A model generated the notes under the pieces. That model was not told where the DNA came from and made no database searches. It saw only the letters and a program-made list of their open reading frames with translations. A stretch of DNA of 64,000 bases from assembly GCF_024648825.1 (NCBI RefSeq), contig NZ_JANBBE010000005.1:248001-312000 (forward strand). Direction: 5' to 3'. The position numbers and the translations under genes were made by a program. The stretch's first letter is position 1. The number at the start of each line of letters is the position of its first letter. This stretch comes from Lentzea californiensis (GTDB taxonomy: Bacteria > Actinomycetota > Actinomycetes > Mycobacteriales > Pseudonocardiaceae). Shown piece by piece: positions 17,359 through 25,104 of this stretch.

Positions 17359-17658
17359 TCAGACGGGATCGGTGAACGAGACCGGCTTGCCGGTGGCGCG
17401 GGCGTGGGCGATCTCCCGGCTCGTGGACTCGCCGACGTACCCGCCGTGATTGACGACCAGAACCCGGTCGGCCAGGTCGATCTTGCGCAGGTGGAGGGCG
17501 CCCAGCGCGGTCCTCTGCTCGTCCGTGATCACCCCGTCCGTCTCGGCCGGCGCGATGACGATGACACCTGCCAAGGTCAGATCACGGTTCGCCGCACGCA
17601 TCTCGGCCCCGAACCTGGTGGAGCCGCAGATGCAGACGATCTCAGGTCGGTCGCGCAC
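17359..17658 (-). CDS. Small nucleoside 2-deoxyribosyltransferase-like protein
   Basis: A 99-residue protein. The N-terminus I-V-C-I-C-G-S-T-R-F, the central DxAD (D-L-A-D-R-V-L-V-V-N) and the C-terminal G-Y-V-G-E-S-T-S-R-E-I motif are those of small Rossmann-like proteins related to nucleoside 2-deoxyribosyltransferases (DUF4406-like). The Glu in GES-T-S-R-E is the likely nucleophile position. The true substrate is unknown. GTG start with a weak ribosome site. It is convergent with the kinase gene (4-bp gap) and 29 bp from the next leftward gene. Confidence 0.65.
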   Translation of the reverse strand: MRDRPEIVCICGSTRFGAEMRAANRDLTLAGVIVIAPAETDGVITDEQRTALGALHLRKIDLADRVLVVNHGGYVGESTSREIAHARATGKPVSFTDPV

Positions 17659-17687
17659 GGCTCACCGGCTTTCCTCGGCAACACGGT

Positions 17688-18155
17688 CTACAGGCCTTCC
17701 AGCTCGAACACGTCGATGCCGTGACTTTCCAGCGTGTCCGCGAACGCCTCGATGACGTTGTCGAGAATCCACTCGCAGCGGGCCCGCATGACCGCGCCGT
17801 CCGGCGTCCTGAACGCGGGGATGGTCGCGGTGAGCCGGGCGGCCGTCGGCCACTCGTTGTCGTACTGCCACAGTTCCGCGGCCGGGGTCAGGAAGATTCC
17901 TGCCTCCTTGAACACGCCGGGGTGGGTGGCGCTCGGGGTCCTGGCGGCCAGCACGAGCCACCCGGACGCGATCCGCACCTGCTGGCCGCCGACGGTGTCG
18001 TGCAGCGTGTGCTCGGCAGGAATCTGGTGGTTCGTCAGCAGGAGCACGACCTTGCGCGCCCATTCGGAGATGGTCGCGGACCTCGTGGCCCACGTCTCGG
18101 CGGCTTCCTCGTCGTCGAGCTTGCGTTGCTTCATGAACGTCACGAGATCATCCAT
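17688..18155 (-). CDS. Hypothetical protein, unknown family
   Basis: A 155-residue protein that I do not recognise. It begins M-D-D-L-V-T-F-M-K-Q-R-K, has a predicted helical first 45 residues and a central beta-rich part (QVRIASGWLVLAAR), and contains no signal peptide or membrane segment. The start at 18155 is the second in-frame ATG; the first (18176) lies within the permease promoter. It is leftward and divergent from the NCS1 permease gene, and in series with the small deoxyribosyltransferase-like gene downstream. Confidence 0.6.
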   Translation of the reverse strand: MDDLVTFMKQRKLDDEEAAETWATRSATISEWARKVVLLLTNHQIPAEHTLHDTVGGQQVRIASGWLVLAARTPSATHPGVFKEAGIFLTPAAELWQYDNEWPTAARLTATIPAFRTPDGAVMRARCEWILDNVIEAFADTLESHGIDVFELEGL

Positions 18156-18233
18156 GATCGGTGAACATAGCGTCATCGTCCCGACACAGACGGCGCGATC
18201 GCCGGAAACGCGGGGTTCCTAGCGTCGAGGTTC

Positions 18234-19847
18234 ATGACCCTTGAAGAGGTTGCGGAGCGCGCTCCGGCTCCCGTGGCGTCCAAAGAGACGCTCGAGGACT
18301 ACACCCTTCGGTTCGCGCCCAGGACGTACCGGCGCTGGACGCCCGCCGTCGTCGGGGCGTCCGCGCTGGGCGGCATCGCCTACATGGCGGACTTCTCGAT
18401 CGGCGCGGGCATCGGCCTCGCGCACGGTACGGGCAACGCGTTGCTGGCCATCGGCTTCGCGGCGATCGTCATCTTCGTGACCGGGTTCCCGCTGGCCTAC
18501 TACGCGGCGCGGTACAACATCGACCTCGACCTGATCACCCGTGGTTCCGGCTTCGGCTACTACGGTTCGGTGATCACCAGCGTGATCTTCGCGAGCTTCA
18601 CCTTCATCTTCTTCGCGCTCGAGGGCTCGATCATGGCGCAGGGCCTGCGGTACGCGCTGGGCCTGCCGCTGTGGCTGGGGTACCTCACGTCGACACTGGT
18701 GATCATCCCGCTGGTGATCTACGGGATGAGGGTGCTCGCGAAGCTGCAGAGCTGGACGAACCCCTTGTGGCTGCTGCTGATGGTGGCGCCGCTGCTCTAC
18801 CTGGTGATCGCGGACCCTGACTCGGTGGGTCGCTGGCTCGCGTACGGCGACACCGGCGTGAACACCGCGTCGGTCATGCTCGGCGCGGGCGTCTGCCTGT
18901 CGTTGATGGGGCAGATCGGCGAGCAGATCGACTACCTGCGGTTCATGCCGCCGCGCACCGCCGAGAACCGCAGGGCGTGGTGGACGTCGATGATCATGGC
19001 CGGCCCCGGCTGGGTGGTGTTCGGAGCGCTCAAGCAGGCGATCGGCGCGTTCATGGCGATCTACGTGCTCGACGCGGTCGGCAAGGTCGCCGCGGTGGAA
19101 CCGATCGAGCAGTTCACCGGGGTGTTCAAGCAGTTCATGCCGCCGTGGCTGGTGGTGCCGCTGGCGCTGGTGCTCGTGGTGCTGAGCCAGGTGAAGATCA
19201 ACGTCACGAACGCCTACTCGGGCTCGCTGGCGTGGACGAACTCCTTCACCCGCGTCACCAAGCACTACCCGGGGCGGCTGGTGTTCGTGCTGGTCAACCT
19301 CGCGATCGCGCTGGTGCTGATGGAAGCGGACATGTTCAGCTTCCTCAACAACCTGCTCAGCTTCTACTCGAACTGCGCGATGGCGTGGGTCGTCACGGTC
19401 GCCGCCGACATCGCGATCAACAAATACCTGCTGAAGCTCTCGCCCAAGCAGCCGGAGTTCCGCCGCGGCATGCTGTTCGCGGTGAACCCGGTGGGCGTCG
19501 GGTCGTTCCTCGCCTCGTCGATCCTGTCCATCTCGGTCTACTTCGGACTGTTCGGCGCGGTGGTCCAGCCGTACTCGCCGCTGGTCGCGGTCGGCATCCC
19601 GATCGTGCTGACGCCGTTGCTCGCGGTTCTCACGCGCGGCCGGTTCTACCTGCGCCGCACCGACGACGGCATCGCGGAGCCGATGCTCGACGAGGACGGC
19701 AACCCGAGCGCGACGCGGTACGACTGCGTGGTGTGCGGGGAGTCGTACGAGCGGCCGGACATGACGGCCAGCGCGCTCGGCGGTGAGATCTGCTCGCTGT
19801 GCCTGAGCACCGATCGTGAGGGGCGCCACGTGCTTCCCGCCTCCTGA
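18234..19847 (+). CDS. NCS1-family purine/cytosine permease-like transporter with C-terminal Zn-binding tail
   Basis: A 537-residue membrane protein with about 12 transmembrane helices spanning residues 35-460 and NCS1 features (GGIAYMADFSIGAG near 45, N-I-D-L-D-L-I-T-R-G-S-G-F-G near 98, KINVTNAYSGSLAW near 322). These symporters take up nucleobases, hydantoins or related N-heterocycles with H+ or Na+. The soluble tail carries C498-x2-C501 and C520-x2-C523, a compact zinc-ribbon-like module that ordinary NCS1 carriers lack. The ATG follows a TAGCGT-like -10 at short distance. It stands before an antiporter gene (51-bp gap). Confidence 0.88.
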   Translation: MTLEEVAERAPAPVASKETLEDYTLRFAPRTYRRWTPAVVGASALGGIAYMADFSIGAGIGLAHGTGNALLAIGFAAIVIFVTGFPLAYYAARYNIDLDLITRGSGFGYYGSVITSVIFASFTFIFFALEGSIMAQGLRYALGLPLWLGYLTSTLVIIPLVIYGMRVLAKLQSWTNPLWLLLMVAPLLYLVIADPDSVGRWLAYGDTGVNTASVMLGAGVCLSLMGQIGEQIDYLRFMPPRTAENRRAWWTSMIMAGPGWVVFGALKQAIGAFMAIYVLDAVGKVAAVEPIEQFTGVFKQFMPPWLVVPLALVLVVLSQVKINVTNAYSGSLAWTNSFTRVTKHYPGRLVFVLVNLAIALVLMEADMFSFLNNLLSFYSNCAMAWVVTVAADIAINKYLLKLSPKQPEFRRGMLFAVNPVGVGSFLASSILSISVYFGLFGAVVQPYSPLVAVGIPIVLTPLLAVLTRGRFYLRRTDDGIAEPMLDEDGNPSATRYDCVVCGESYERPDMTASALGGEICSLCLSTDREGRHVLPAS

Positions 19848-19898
19848 CCGGCGTGGCTGCGCGGGCGAGGTCCGTTCCGATCAGACAAACTGCACGTC

Positions 19899-21596
19899 AT
19901 GCAGGAATGGGCCTTGCTCGCCGTCGCGGCCGTGCTGATCATCGTGGTGGTGTCGTACGTGGCGCCCAAACTGGGCGTGGCCGCACCCGTGCTGCTCGTG
20001 CTCGTCGGCATGGGCTGCAGTCAGCTGCCGGGCGCACCGCACCTGTTCGTCGAACCGGAGTGGATCCTGGTGGTCGTGCTGCCGCCGATCCTGTACTCGG
20101 CGGCGGTGAACGTGCCGGTGGTCGACTTCAGACGCAACTTCGCGACCATCGGCGCGCTGTCGGTGCTGCTCGTGGTCGTGTCGGCGTTCGGCACCGGCCT
20201 GCTGATCTGGTGGCTGCTGCCGGAGATCGGGTTCGCCGCCGCGCTCGCACTCGGCGCCGTGATCAGCCCGCCGGACGCGGTCGCCGCCACGTCGATCGGC
20301 AAGAAGCTCGGCCTGCCGCCCCGCCTCGTCACGATCCTCGAAGGCGAAGGACTGGTCAACGACGCGACCGCGCTCGTGCTGCTGCGCACGGCCATCGTCG
20401 CGATCACCGCCAGCGTGTCGTTCGGCAGCGCGCTGGGCGACTTCGCCTACGCCGTTTCGGCAGGCGTCGCGATCGGTGCCGCCGTCGGCGCCGTGTCGGT
20501 GTGGGCGCGGGCGCGGATCCAGGGCCAGCCGGTGCTCACGACCGCGATCTCGTACGTGGTGCCGTTCCTGGCGTTCATCCCGGCCGAGGAGGTGCACGCG
20601 TCCGGCGTGATCGCCGTGGTCGTGGCCGGGCTGATCACCGGCCACCAGAGCGCGCGCAGGTTCACCGCGCACGACCGCATCTCCGAACGCACGAACTGGC
20701 GCACCATCCAGCTGCTGCTGGAGAACGGCGTCTTCCTGCTGATGGGCTTCGAGCTCACGTCGGTCATCGGTGCCGTGGCGGACGACGAGGTCGCGCGGGC
20801 GCTCGTGCTCGGCGCGCTGGCCACGGTGGCGCTGGTCGTGCTGCGCGTGGCGTTCACCATCCCGGTGATCGCCCTGCTGCGCCGCCAGCAACGCCGCGCG
20901 GACGCGTTCACCGGCAAGCTGGAGTCCTTCGTGGACCGCTTCACCGCGCGCGGCCCCCAGCCCGGCGAGGAGAAGCGGTACGACCGCGGAATCCGGATGC
21001 TGCAACGCAAACAGGCCGACGTGGCGTTCTACGCGAGCGAAGGTCTCAGCTGGCGCGGCGGCGCGGTGCTCGCCTGGTCGGGCATGCGCGGCGTGGTGAC
21101 GGTGGCGGCGGCGCAGACGCTGCCCGAGGACCTGCCGTACCGCTCCGAGCTGATCCTCATCGCCTTCACCGTCGCGATCCTCACGCTCGTCGTGCAGGGA
21201 GGCACGTTGCCGCTGGTGATCAGGTGGCTGGGCATCCGCGGCAACGACGAGGACCACGAACGCCGCGAGTACGCCCGGCTGGCGGGCGAACTGGTGACGG
21301 CGAGCCGCACGCTGCTGGAGAGCTCGACGCTGTGCCGCGAGAACGGGGAGCCGTTCGACGAGCACCTGCTGGAGCAGACCCTCGAACGGATCGTCGCGAT
21401 GAGCGAGGGCATCGAGAAGAAGCTCACCGAGCAGAACCCGGACATGTCGATGCACCAACGCTTCGAGCTGCAGCGGATGATGGCGGACGCGCAGCAGAAC
21501 GCCCTGCTGGACGCGCGCGCCAGCGGCACGTACGCCTCGCACACCCTGGAGAAGGCCCAGAACTTCGTCGACAGTCAGAGCACCCGGTTCATCTGA
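19899..21596 (+). CDS. Na+/H+ antiporter, CPA1 (NhaP/NHE-like) family
   Basis: A 565-residue protein with about 12 transmembrane helices (residues 5 to about 430) and a soluble C-terminal tail. The CPA1 signatures are visible: VLPPILYSAAV near 65, ISPPDAVAA near 127 with the proline-aspartate ion site, and GEGLVNDATALVL near 149 with the N-D pair. It exchanges cytoplasmic Na+ (or K+) for H+ and supports pH and salt homeostasis. The tail is charged and helical and may regulate activity. It follows the permease gene closely and may share its transcript. The TnpB element begins directly after its stop. Confidence 0.9.
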   Translation: MQEWALLAVAAVLIIVVVSYVAPKLGVAAPVLLVLVGMGCSQLPGAPHLFVEPEWILVVVLPPILYSAAVNVPVVDFRRNFATIGALSVLLVVVSAFGTGLLIWWLLPEIGFAAALALGAVISPPDAVAATSIGKKLGLPPRLVTILEGEGLVNDATALVLLRTAIVAITASVSFGSALGDFAYAVSAGVAIGAAVGAVSVWARARIQGQPVLTTAISYVVPFLAFIPAEEVHASGVIAVVVAGLITGHQSARRFTAHDRISERTNWRTIQLLLENGVFLLMGFELTSVIGAVADDEVARALVLGALATVALVVLRVAFTIPVIALLRRQQRRADAFTGKLESFVDRFTARGPQPGEEKRYDRGIRMLQRKQADVAFYASEGLSWRGGAVLAWSGMRGVVTVAAAQTLPEDLPYRSELILIAFTVAILTLVVQGGTLPLVIRWLGIRGNDEDHERREYARLAGELVTASRTLLESSTLCRENGEPFDEHLLEQTLERIVAMSEGIEKKLTEQNPDMSMHQRFELQRMMADAQQNALLDARASGTYASHTLEKAQNFVDSQSTRFI

Positions 21597-21690
21597 CTTC
21601 CACACCGGCGGATACCCCGGCGTTCACGCCGTGGAGGAGCCGCTCTGTCCGTAGGGGTGGACGGGACGTCACACGGTGGGCCGCTAACAT

Positions 21691-22863
21691 GTGAGCACGG
21701 CGGAGCGGGTGGTGAAGCGGGCGTTCAAATACCGCTTCTACCCGTCCGAGCAGCAGGCAGCCGAGCTGTCCCGGACGTTCGGGTGCGTGCGACTGGTCTG
21801 CAACCGGGCGCTGCAAGCCCGTACGGCCGCCTGGTACGGCGAGCAACGCCGGGTGTCCTACGTGCAGTCGTCGGCCATGTTGACCGAGTGGAAGCAAGAT
21901 CCCGGGTCGGCGTTCCTGACCGAGGTGTCCTCGGTTCCGCTGCAACAGAGCCTTCGGCACCTGCAAGGCGCGTTCGTCGCGTTCTGGGACAAGCGGGCGA
22001 GGTACCCGAGGTTCAAGTCCAAGCGCAGGTCCCGTGCGTCCGCGGAGTACACCCGATCGGCGTTCCGGTGGCGTGACGGGACGATCATCTTGGCGAAGAT
22101 GGCCGAACCTCTCGACATCCGTTGGTCCCGGCCGCTGCCCGAAGGCGCTGAGCCGAGCATGGTCACGGTGTCCCGGGATGCGGCGAACCGCTGGCACGTC
22201 AGTGTCCTCGTCGACACCACCGTGCACGACGGGCCCACGTCCGATCAGGTGGTCGGGCTCGACGCCGGCATCGCCAGCCTCGTCACCCTCTCCACCGGGG
22301 AGAAGGTGACGAACCCTCGCCACGAGCGGCGGGACCGGGAGCGGCTCGCCGTGGCCCAGCGGCGACTGGCCCGGAAGATGAAGGGTTCCAGCAACAGGGC
22401 GAAGGCGCGCGTCAAGGTGGCGCGGGTGCACGCCCGAATCGCAGACCGTCGCAGCGATGGTCTGCACAAGCTGAGTACGCGTCTCGTCCGTGAGAACCAA
22501 ACGGTCGTGATCGAGGACCTCGGCGTGCGCAACATGGTTCGCAACCACAGCCTTGCCCGTGCGATCAGCGACGCCGCCTGGTCGGAACTGCGGACCATGC
22601 TGACCTGCAAATGCCAGTGGTACGGCCGCGAGTTGGTCGTGATCGATCGCTGGTACCCGAGTTCGAAGGTGTGCTCCGCGTGCGGAGCGCTCCAGGGCAC
22701 AATGCCGCTCGGTATCCGGGAGTGGACGTGCCGTTGCGGAACCGTTCACGACCGGGATGTCAACGCGGCGATCAACATACGAGCGGCCGGGCTGGCCGTG
22801 CTCGCCTGTGGAGATGGTGTCAGACCAGCTCGTGCGCAAGCACGAGAAGGCGACTGTCGCTGA
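21691..22863 (+). CDS. tnpB: TnpB RNA-guided endonuclease
   Basis: A 390-residue protein of the TnpB family, the ancestors of Cas12, which cut DNA next to a transposon-encoded motif using an omega-RNA made from the element's right end. The N-terminal domain begins KRAFKYRFYPSEQQ. The RuvC residues are in place: D191 in GLDAG, E275 in VIEDLG, and Asp357 in DRDVNAA. The zinc finger is C328-x2-C331 and C347-x-C349. Length and catalytic residues indicate an intact nuclease. Start GTG 21691; an in-frame GTG at 21709 is also possible. Confidence 0.92.
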   Translation: MSTAERVVKRAFKYRFYPSEQQAAELSRTFGCVRLVCNRALQARTAAWYGEQRRVSYVQSSAMLTEWKQDPGSAFLTEVSSVPLQQSLRHLQGAFVAFWDKRARYPRFKSKRRSRASAEYTRSAFRWRDGTIILAKMAEPLDIRWSRPLPEGAEPSMVTVSRDAANRWHVSVLVDTTVHDGPTSDQVVGLDAGIASLVTLSTGEKVTNPRHERRDRERLAVAQRRLARKMKGSSNRAKARVKVARVHARIADRRSDGLHKLSTRLVRENQTVVIEDLGVRNMVRNHSLARAISDAAWSELRTMLTCKCQWYGRELVVIDRWYPSSKVCSACGALQGTMPLGIREWTCRCGTVHDRDVNAAINIRAAGLAVLACGDGVRPARAQAREGDCR

Positions 22864-22923
22864 AGCAGGAAGCCTCCCGGGCGACCGGGAGAATCCCCGT
22901 CCTTCAGGGCGGGGAGTAGTCAA
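22864..22923 (+). ncRNA. Probable 3' part of the TnpB omega-RNA / element right end
   Basis: Two adjacent hairpins follow the tnpB stop: CTCCCGG-GCGA-CCGGGAG (22874-22891) and CCCCGTCC-TTCA-GGGCGGGG (22895-22914). In characterised TnpB elements the omega-RNA spans the gene's 3' end and this right-end structure, and the guide comes from flanking DNA just past the element end (here after about 22923, in the GntR 3' end). RNA start and processing cannot be seen. Confidence 0.5.
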
Positions 22924-22927
22924 GTGA

Positions 22928-23689
22928 TCAGAACGGGTTGCCGCTGACCCGCGCCTCCACGTCCACGCTGTTGCGAGGCGAGGCGCCGAGCGTCAGCCGC
23001 GAGACGATCCGGTACCGGTCCCCGCGGTAGATCGAGTGCACGTACTCGACCTGCCGGCCCTCGGCGTCCGTGGTCAGCCGCTCGAACAGCAAAGCCGGTG
23101 CCAGCACGGGAACTCCGAGCAGCGAGGCCTCGGAGTCGTTCACCACCGTGGGCTCGATCGACTGCACGGCCTCGGAAACGTGGACCCCGTGCTCGCGCAG
23201 CCGGTCGTAGAAGTCACCGGACTCCATGTCGTGCAACGTCAACGCGGGCGCGACCAGTGCGGGCACGTGCAGGTGCTCCAACGCCATCGGCTCGCCGTCG
23301 ACCAGGCGCAGGCGGGCGATGTAGTGGATGTCGGCCGCGGGGGAGAGGTGCAGGCGGCGGCCTACTCTGGCGCCGGCGGGGATGCGGGCGTGTTCGAGCA
23401 CGCGCGACGACCACGTGCCGCCGGCCTGGGGCAGGGACATGGAACCCGTGTCGGAGACCATCTCCTGGGTGATCTTGGCGCGTGCCACGAAGGTGCCCCG
23501 GCCGTGCTGGCGGACGAGCAGGCCGGTGTTGACCAGTTCCTCCACCGCCGAGCGGACGGTGGGGCGCGAGACCGAGAGCCGCTGGCACAGCACGCGTTCT
23601 GCCGGGATCGGGGCGCCGGCGGGGTGGGTCTCGATGAGCTCGAGCAGGTAGTCGCGGACCTGCTCGCGCTTGAGGATCGCTTCGGCCAT
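22928..23689 (-). CDS. GntR-family regulator of the HutC/DasR type
   Basis: A 253-residue repressor. An N-terminal winged helix (RVLCQRLSVSRPTVRSAVEE, then RQHGRGTFVA) is followed by a C-terminal UTRA effector domain (from about residue 85) that binds phosphosugars in DasR-like proteins. It is divergent from a dasABC-like operon, and a DasR-consensus site lies in the intergenic region, so it probably represses amino-sugar uptake until glucosamine-6-phosphate or GlcNAc-6-P accumulates. The ATG 23689 has GGAGGGG immediately upstream. Whether this is the global DasR or a local paralogue cannot be decided here. Confidence 0.85.
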   Translation of the reverse strand: MAEAILKREQVRDYLLELIETHPAGAPIPAERVLCQRLSVSRPTVRSAVEELVNTGLLVRQHGRGTFVARAKITQEMVSDTGSMSLPQAGGTWSSRVLEHARIPAGARVGRRLHLSPAADIHYIARLRLVDGEPMALEHLHVPALVAPALTLHDMESGDFYDRLREHGVHVSEAVQSIEPTVVNDSEASLLGVPVLAPALLFERLTTDAEGRQVEYVHSIYRGDRYRIVSRLTLGASPRNSVDVEARVSGNPF

Positions 23690-23754
23690 GCCCCTCCGCT
23701 CGGTCGGCAGCCAGTATGGCATACCACTGGTAAGTAACCAGGCTGTTGAAGATC

Positions 23755-23766
23755 GAGAGCGCTCTC
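23755..23766. promoter_or_regulatory. LacI/CebR-like operator
   Basis: GAGAGCGCTCTC is a perfect 12-bp palindrome. Extended to CGAGAGCGCTCTCA, it resembles the actinomycete CebR consensus TGGGAGCGCTCCCA, used to control cellulose and other beta-glucan genes. It lies 66 bp upstream of the GntR start and 102 bp upstream of the transporter operon. No LacI-family gene is in the window. Confidence 0.5.
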
Positions 23767-23795
23767 ACGCATCCAACCAGGGGATTGACCTGAGA

Positions 23796-23811
23796 AGTGG
23801 TCTATGCCACT
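23796..23811. promoter_or_regulatory. DasR-responsive element (dre-like operator)
   Basis: AGTGGTCTATGCCACT matches the dre consensus A(C/G)TGGTCTAGACCA(G/C)T at 14 of 16 positions when the degenerate ones are allowed. It lies between the GntR gene and the dasABC-like operon, 58-73 bp before the operon's GTG, where binding would block transcription. Confidence 0.75.
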
Positions 23812-23833
23812 TTCTAACCGCTCCCATCGGACC

Positions 23834-23847
23834 TGACCAATTGGTCA
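23834..23847. promoter_or_regulatory. Perfect 14-bp palindrome near the dasA-like start
   Basis: TGACCAATTGGTCA is fully symmetric and shares TGGTC half sites with the dre element 22 bp upstream. It ends 21 bp before the dasA-like GTG. It could be a second DasR-type site or the site of another regulator. Confidence 0.55.
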
Positions 23848-23868
23848 CATCCCAGCGAGAGGTGAGTC

Positions 23869-25104
23869 GTGTCGCGCTCCGCTGCCTTACTCGTCCTGGC
23901 GCTCACGTTGTCCGCCTGCGGTTCGTCCGCGGGCGGAGGTGAGAAGCAGGAGATCACCGTGTGGCTCATGAAGGACACGGCCACCGAGGAGTTCGTGTCG
24001 AAGTTCGAGAGCGAGTTCGAACGCGATCACGCCGACCTCGACCTGAAGATCCAGATCCAGGAGTGGAACGGCATCACGCAGAAGGTGACCAGTGCCCTGG
24101 CCAGCACTGATCCGCCCGACGTGATCGAGGTCGGCAACACCCAGGTCGCCCAGTACGTGGCCAGCAAGGGTGTCACCGACCTGTCCGCCAAGAAGGCCGA
24201 ACTGCAGGGCGACGACTGGATCCCGGGCTTGAGCGAGCCCGGTTCGGTGGACGGCAAGCAGTTCGGGATCCCGTTCTACGCGGCCAACCGAGTCGTGATC
24301 TACCGCAAGGACCTGTTCGAGGCGGCCCAGGTCACGCCCCCGAAGACGCGCGAGGAGTGGCTCGCCGCCACCGCGAAGCTCGACCAGGGCGACCAGCAGG
24401 GCATCTACCTGCCCGGCCAGAACTGGTACACGCTGTCCGGGTTCGTCTGGGACGAGGGCGGCGACCTGGCGCAGCAGGACGGCGACCGGTGGAAGGGCTC
24501 GCTCAACACGCCGCAGGCGTTGGCGGGCATGGACTTCTACAAGCAGCTCCAGGCGCTGGGCGACGGTCCGAAGGACTCCGACGAGGCCAAGCCCCAGCAG
24601 ACGGACGTCGTGGCGGGCGGCAAGGTCGCGCAGTTCATCGCGGTGCCCGGCGCGGCGAAGCTCGTCACGAAGGCCAACCCGGCGCTGGAGGGCAAGATCG
24701 GTTTCTTCCCGATCCCCGGCAAGGCGGCGGACAATCCCGGCGCGGTGTTCACCGGCGGCTCCGACCTCATCGTCCCGCTGGCGTCCCCGCGCCAGGACGG
24801 CGCGTACGAGGTCGTCAAGGCGCTCGCCGGCGAGAAGTGGCAGGTGGAGCTCGCGAAGGCGATGAACTACGTGCCGAACCGCAAGTCGCTCGCGTCCTCG
24901 GTGGGCGGTGATCCCGGCACTGCGGCGATGGCGGCCGGTGCGGCCAACGGGTTCGCCACACCGAACTCGCCGAACTGGGCCGCGGTCGAGGCCCGCAACC
25001 CGATCAAGGAGTTCCAGACCGCGGTCCTCACCGGCGCCGATCCCCGGACAGCGGCGGCGAAGGCCGACGAAGTGATCACCCAAGCCCTCAACTCCGGCAA
25101 ATGA
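23869..25104 (+). CDS. Sugar ABC transporter substrate-binding lipoprotein (DasA-like)
   Basis: A 411-residue extracellular lipoprotein. The signal peptide ends in the lipobox L-S-A-C (Cys17), followed by a Ser/Gly linker. The rest is a family 1 solute-binding fold (EITVWLMKDTATEEF, DPPDVIEVGNTQVAQY, GIPFYAANRVVIYRKDLF, later GGSDLIVPLASPRQDGAYE). DasA of Streptomyces captures chitobiose. Context (divergent DasR-like regulator, dre site, downstream hexosaminidase) supports that ligand here. GTG start; 4-bp overlap with the next gene. Confidence 0.88.
   Translation: MSRSAALLVLALTLSACGSSAGGGEKQEITVWLMKDTATEEFVSKFESEFERDHADLDLKIQIQEWNGITQKVTSALASTDPPDVIEVGNTQVAQYVASKGVTDLSAKKAELQGDDWIPGLSEPGSVDGKQFGIPFYAANRVVIYRKDLFEAAQVTPPKTREEWLAATAKLDQGDQQGIYLPGQNWYTLSGFVWDEGGDLAQQDGDRWKGSLNTPQALAGMDFYKQLQALGDGPKDSDEAKPQQTDVVAGGKVAQFIAVPGAAKLVTKANPALEGKIGFFPIPGKAADNPGAVFTGGSDLIVPLASPRQDGAYEVVKALAGEKWQVELAKAMNYVPNRKSLASSVGGDPGTAAMAAGAANGFATPNSPNWAAVEARNPIKEFQTAVLTGADPRTAAAKADEVITQALNSGK

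Larger units (their letters stand above)
21600..22923 (+). mobile_element. Solitary TnpB element of the IS200/IS605 (IS1341-like) group
   Basis: The element carries tnpB only, with no tnpA transposase, so it is an IS1341-type or non-autonomous unit. On the left, a small hairpin CGGCG-TTCA-CGCCG (21618-21631) precedes the gene. On the right, two hairpins and the ending GGGGAGTAGTCAA (to 22923) match the subterminal structure of IS605-type right ends. The exact left boundary and target site (TAM) are not certain. It sits between the antiporter stop and the GntR stop (22928), so no gene is visibly disrupted. Confidence 0.75.

Noticed and set aside
18219-19829. 536-codon antisense frame opposite the NCS1 permease
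   Set aside because: Shadow; His/Asp/Arg-rich translation with no signature, while the sense frame has 12 transmembrane helices.
21600-22923. Possibility that the TnpB element carries a tnpA or a Cas12-type system
   Set aside because: No second gene, no repeats or spacers nearby; size and motifs are those of plain TnpB.
23036-23737. 233-codon + strand frame opposite the GntR gene
   Set aside because: Shadow; the minus-strand frame has the winged-helix and UTRA motifs and a good ribosome site.
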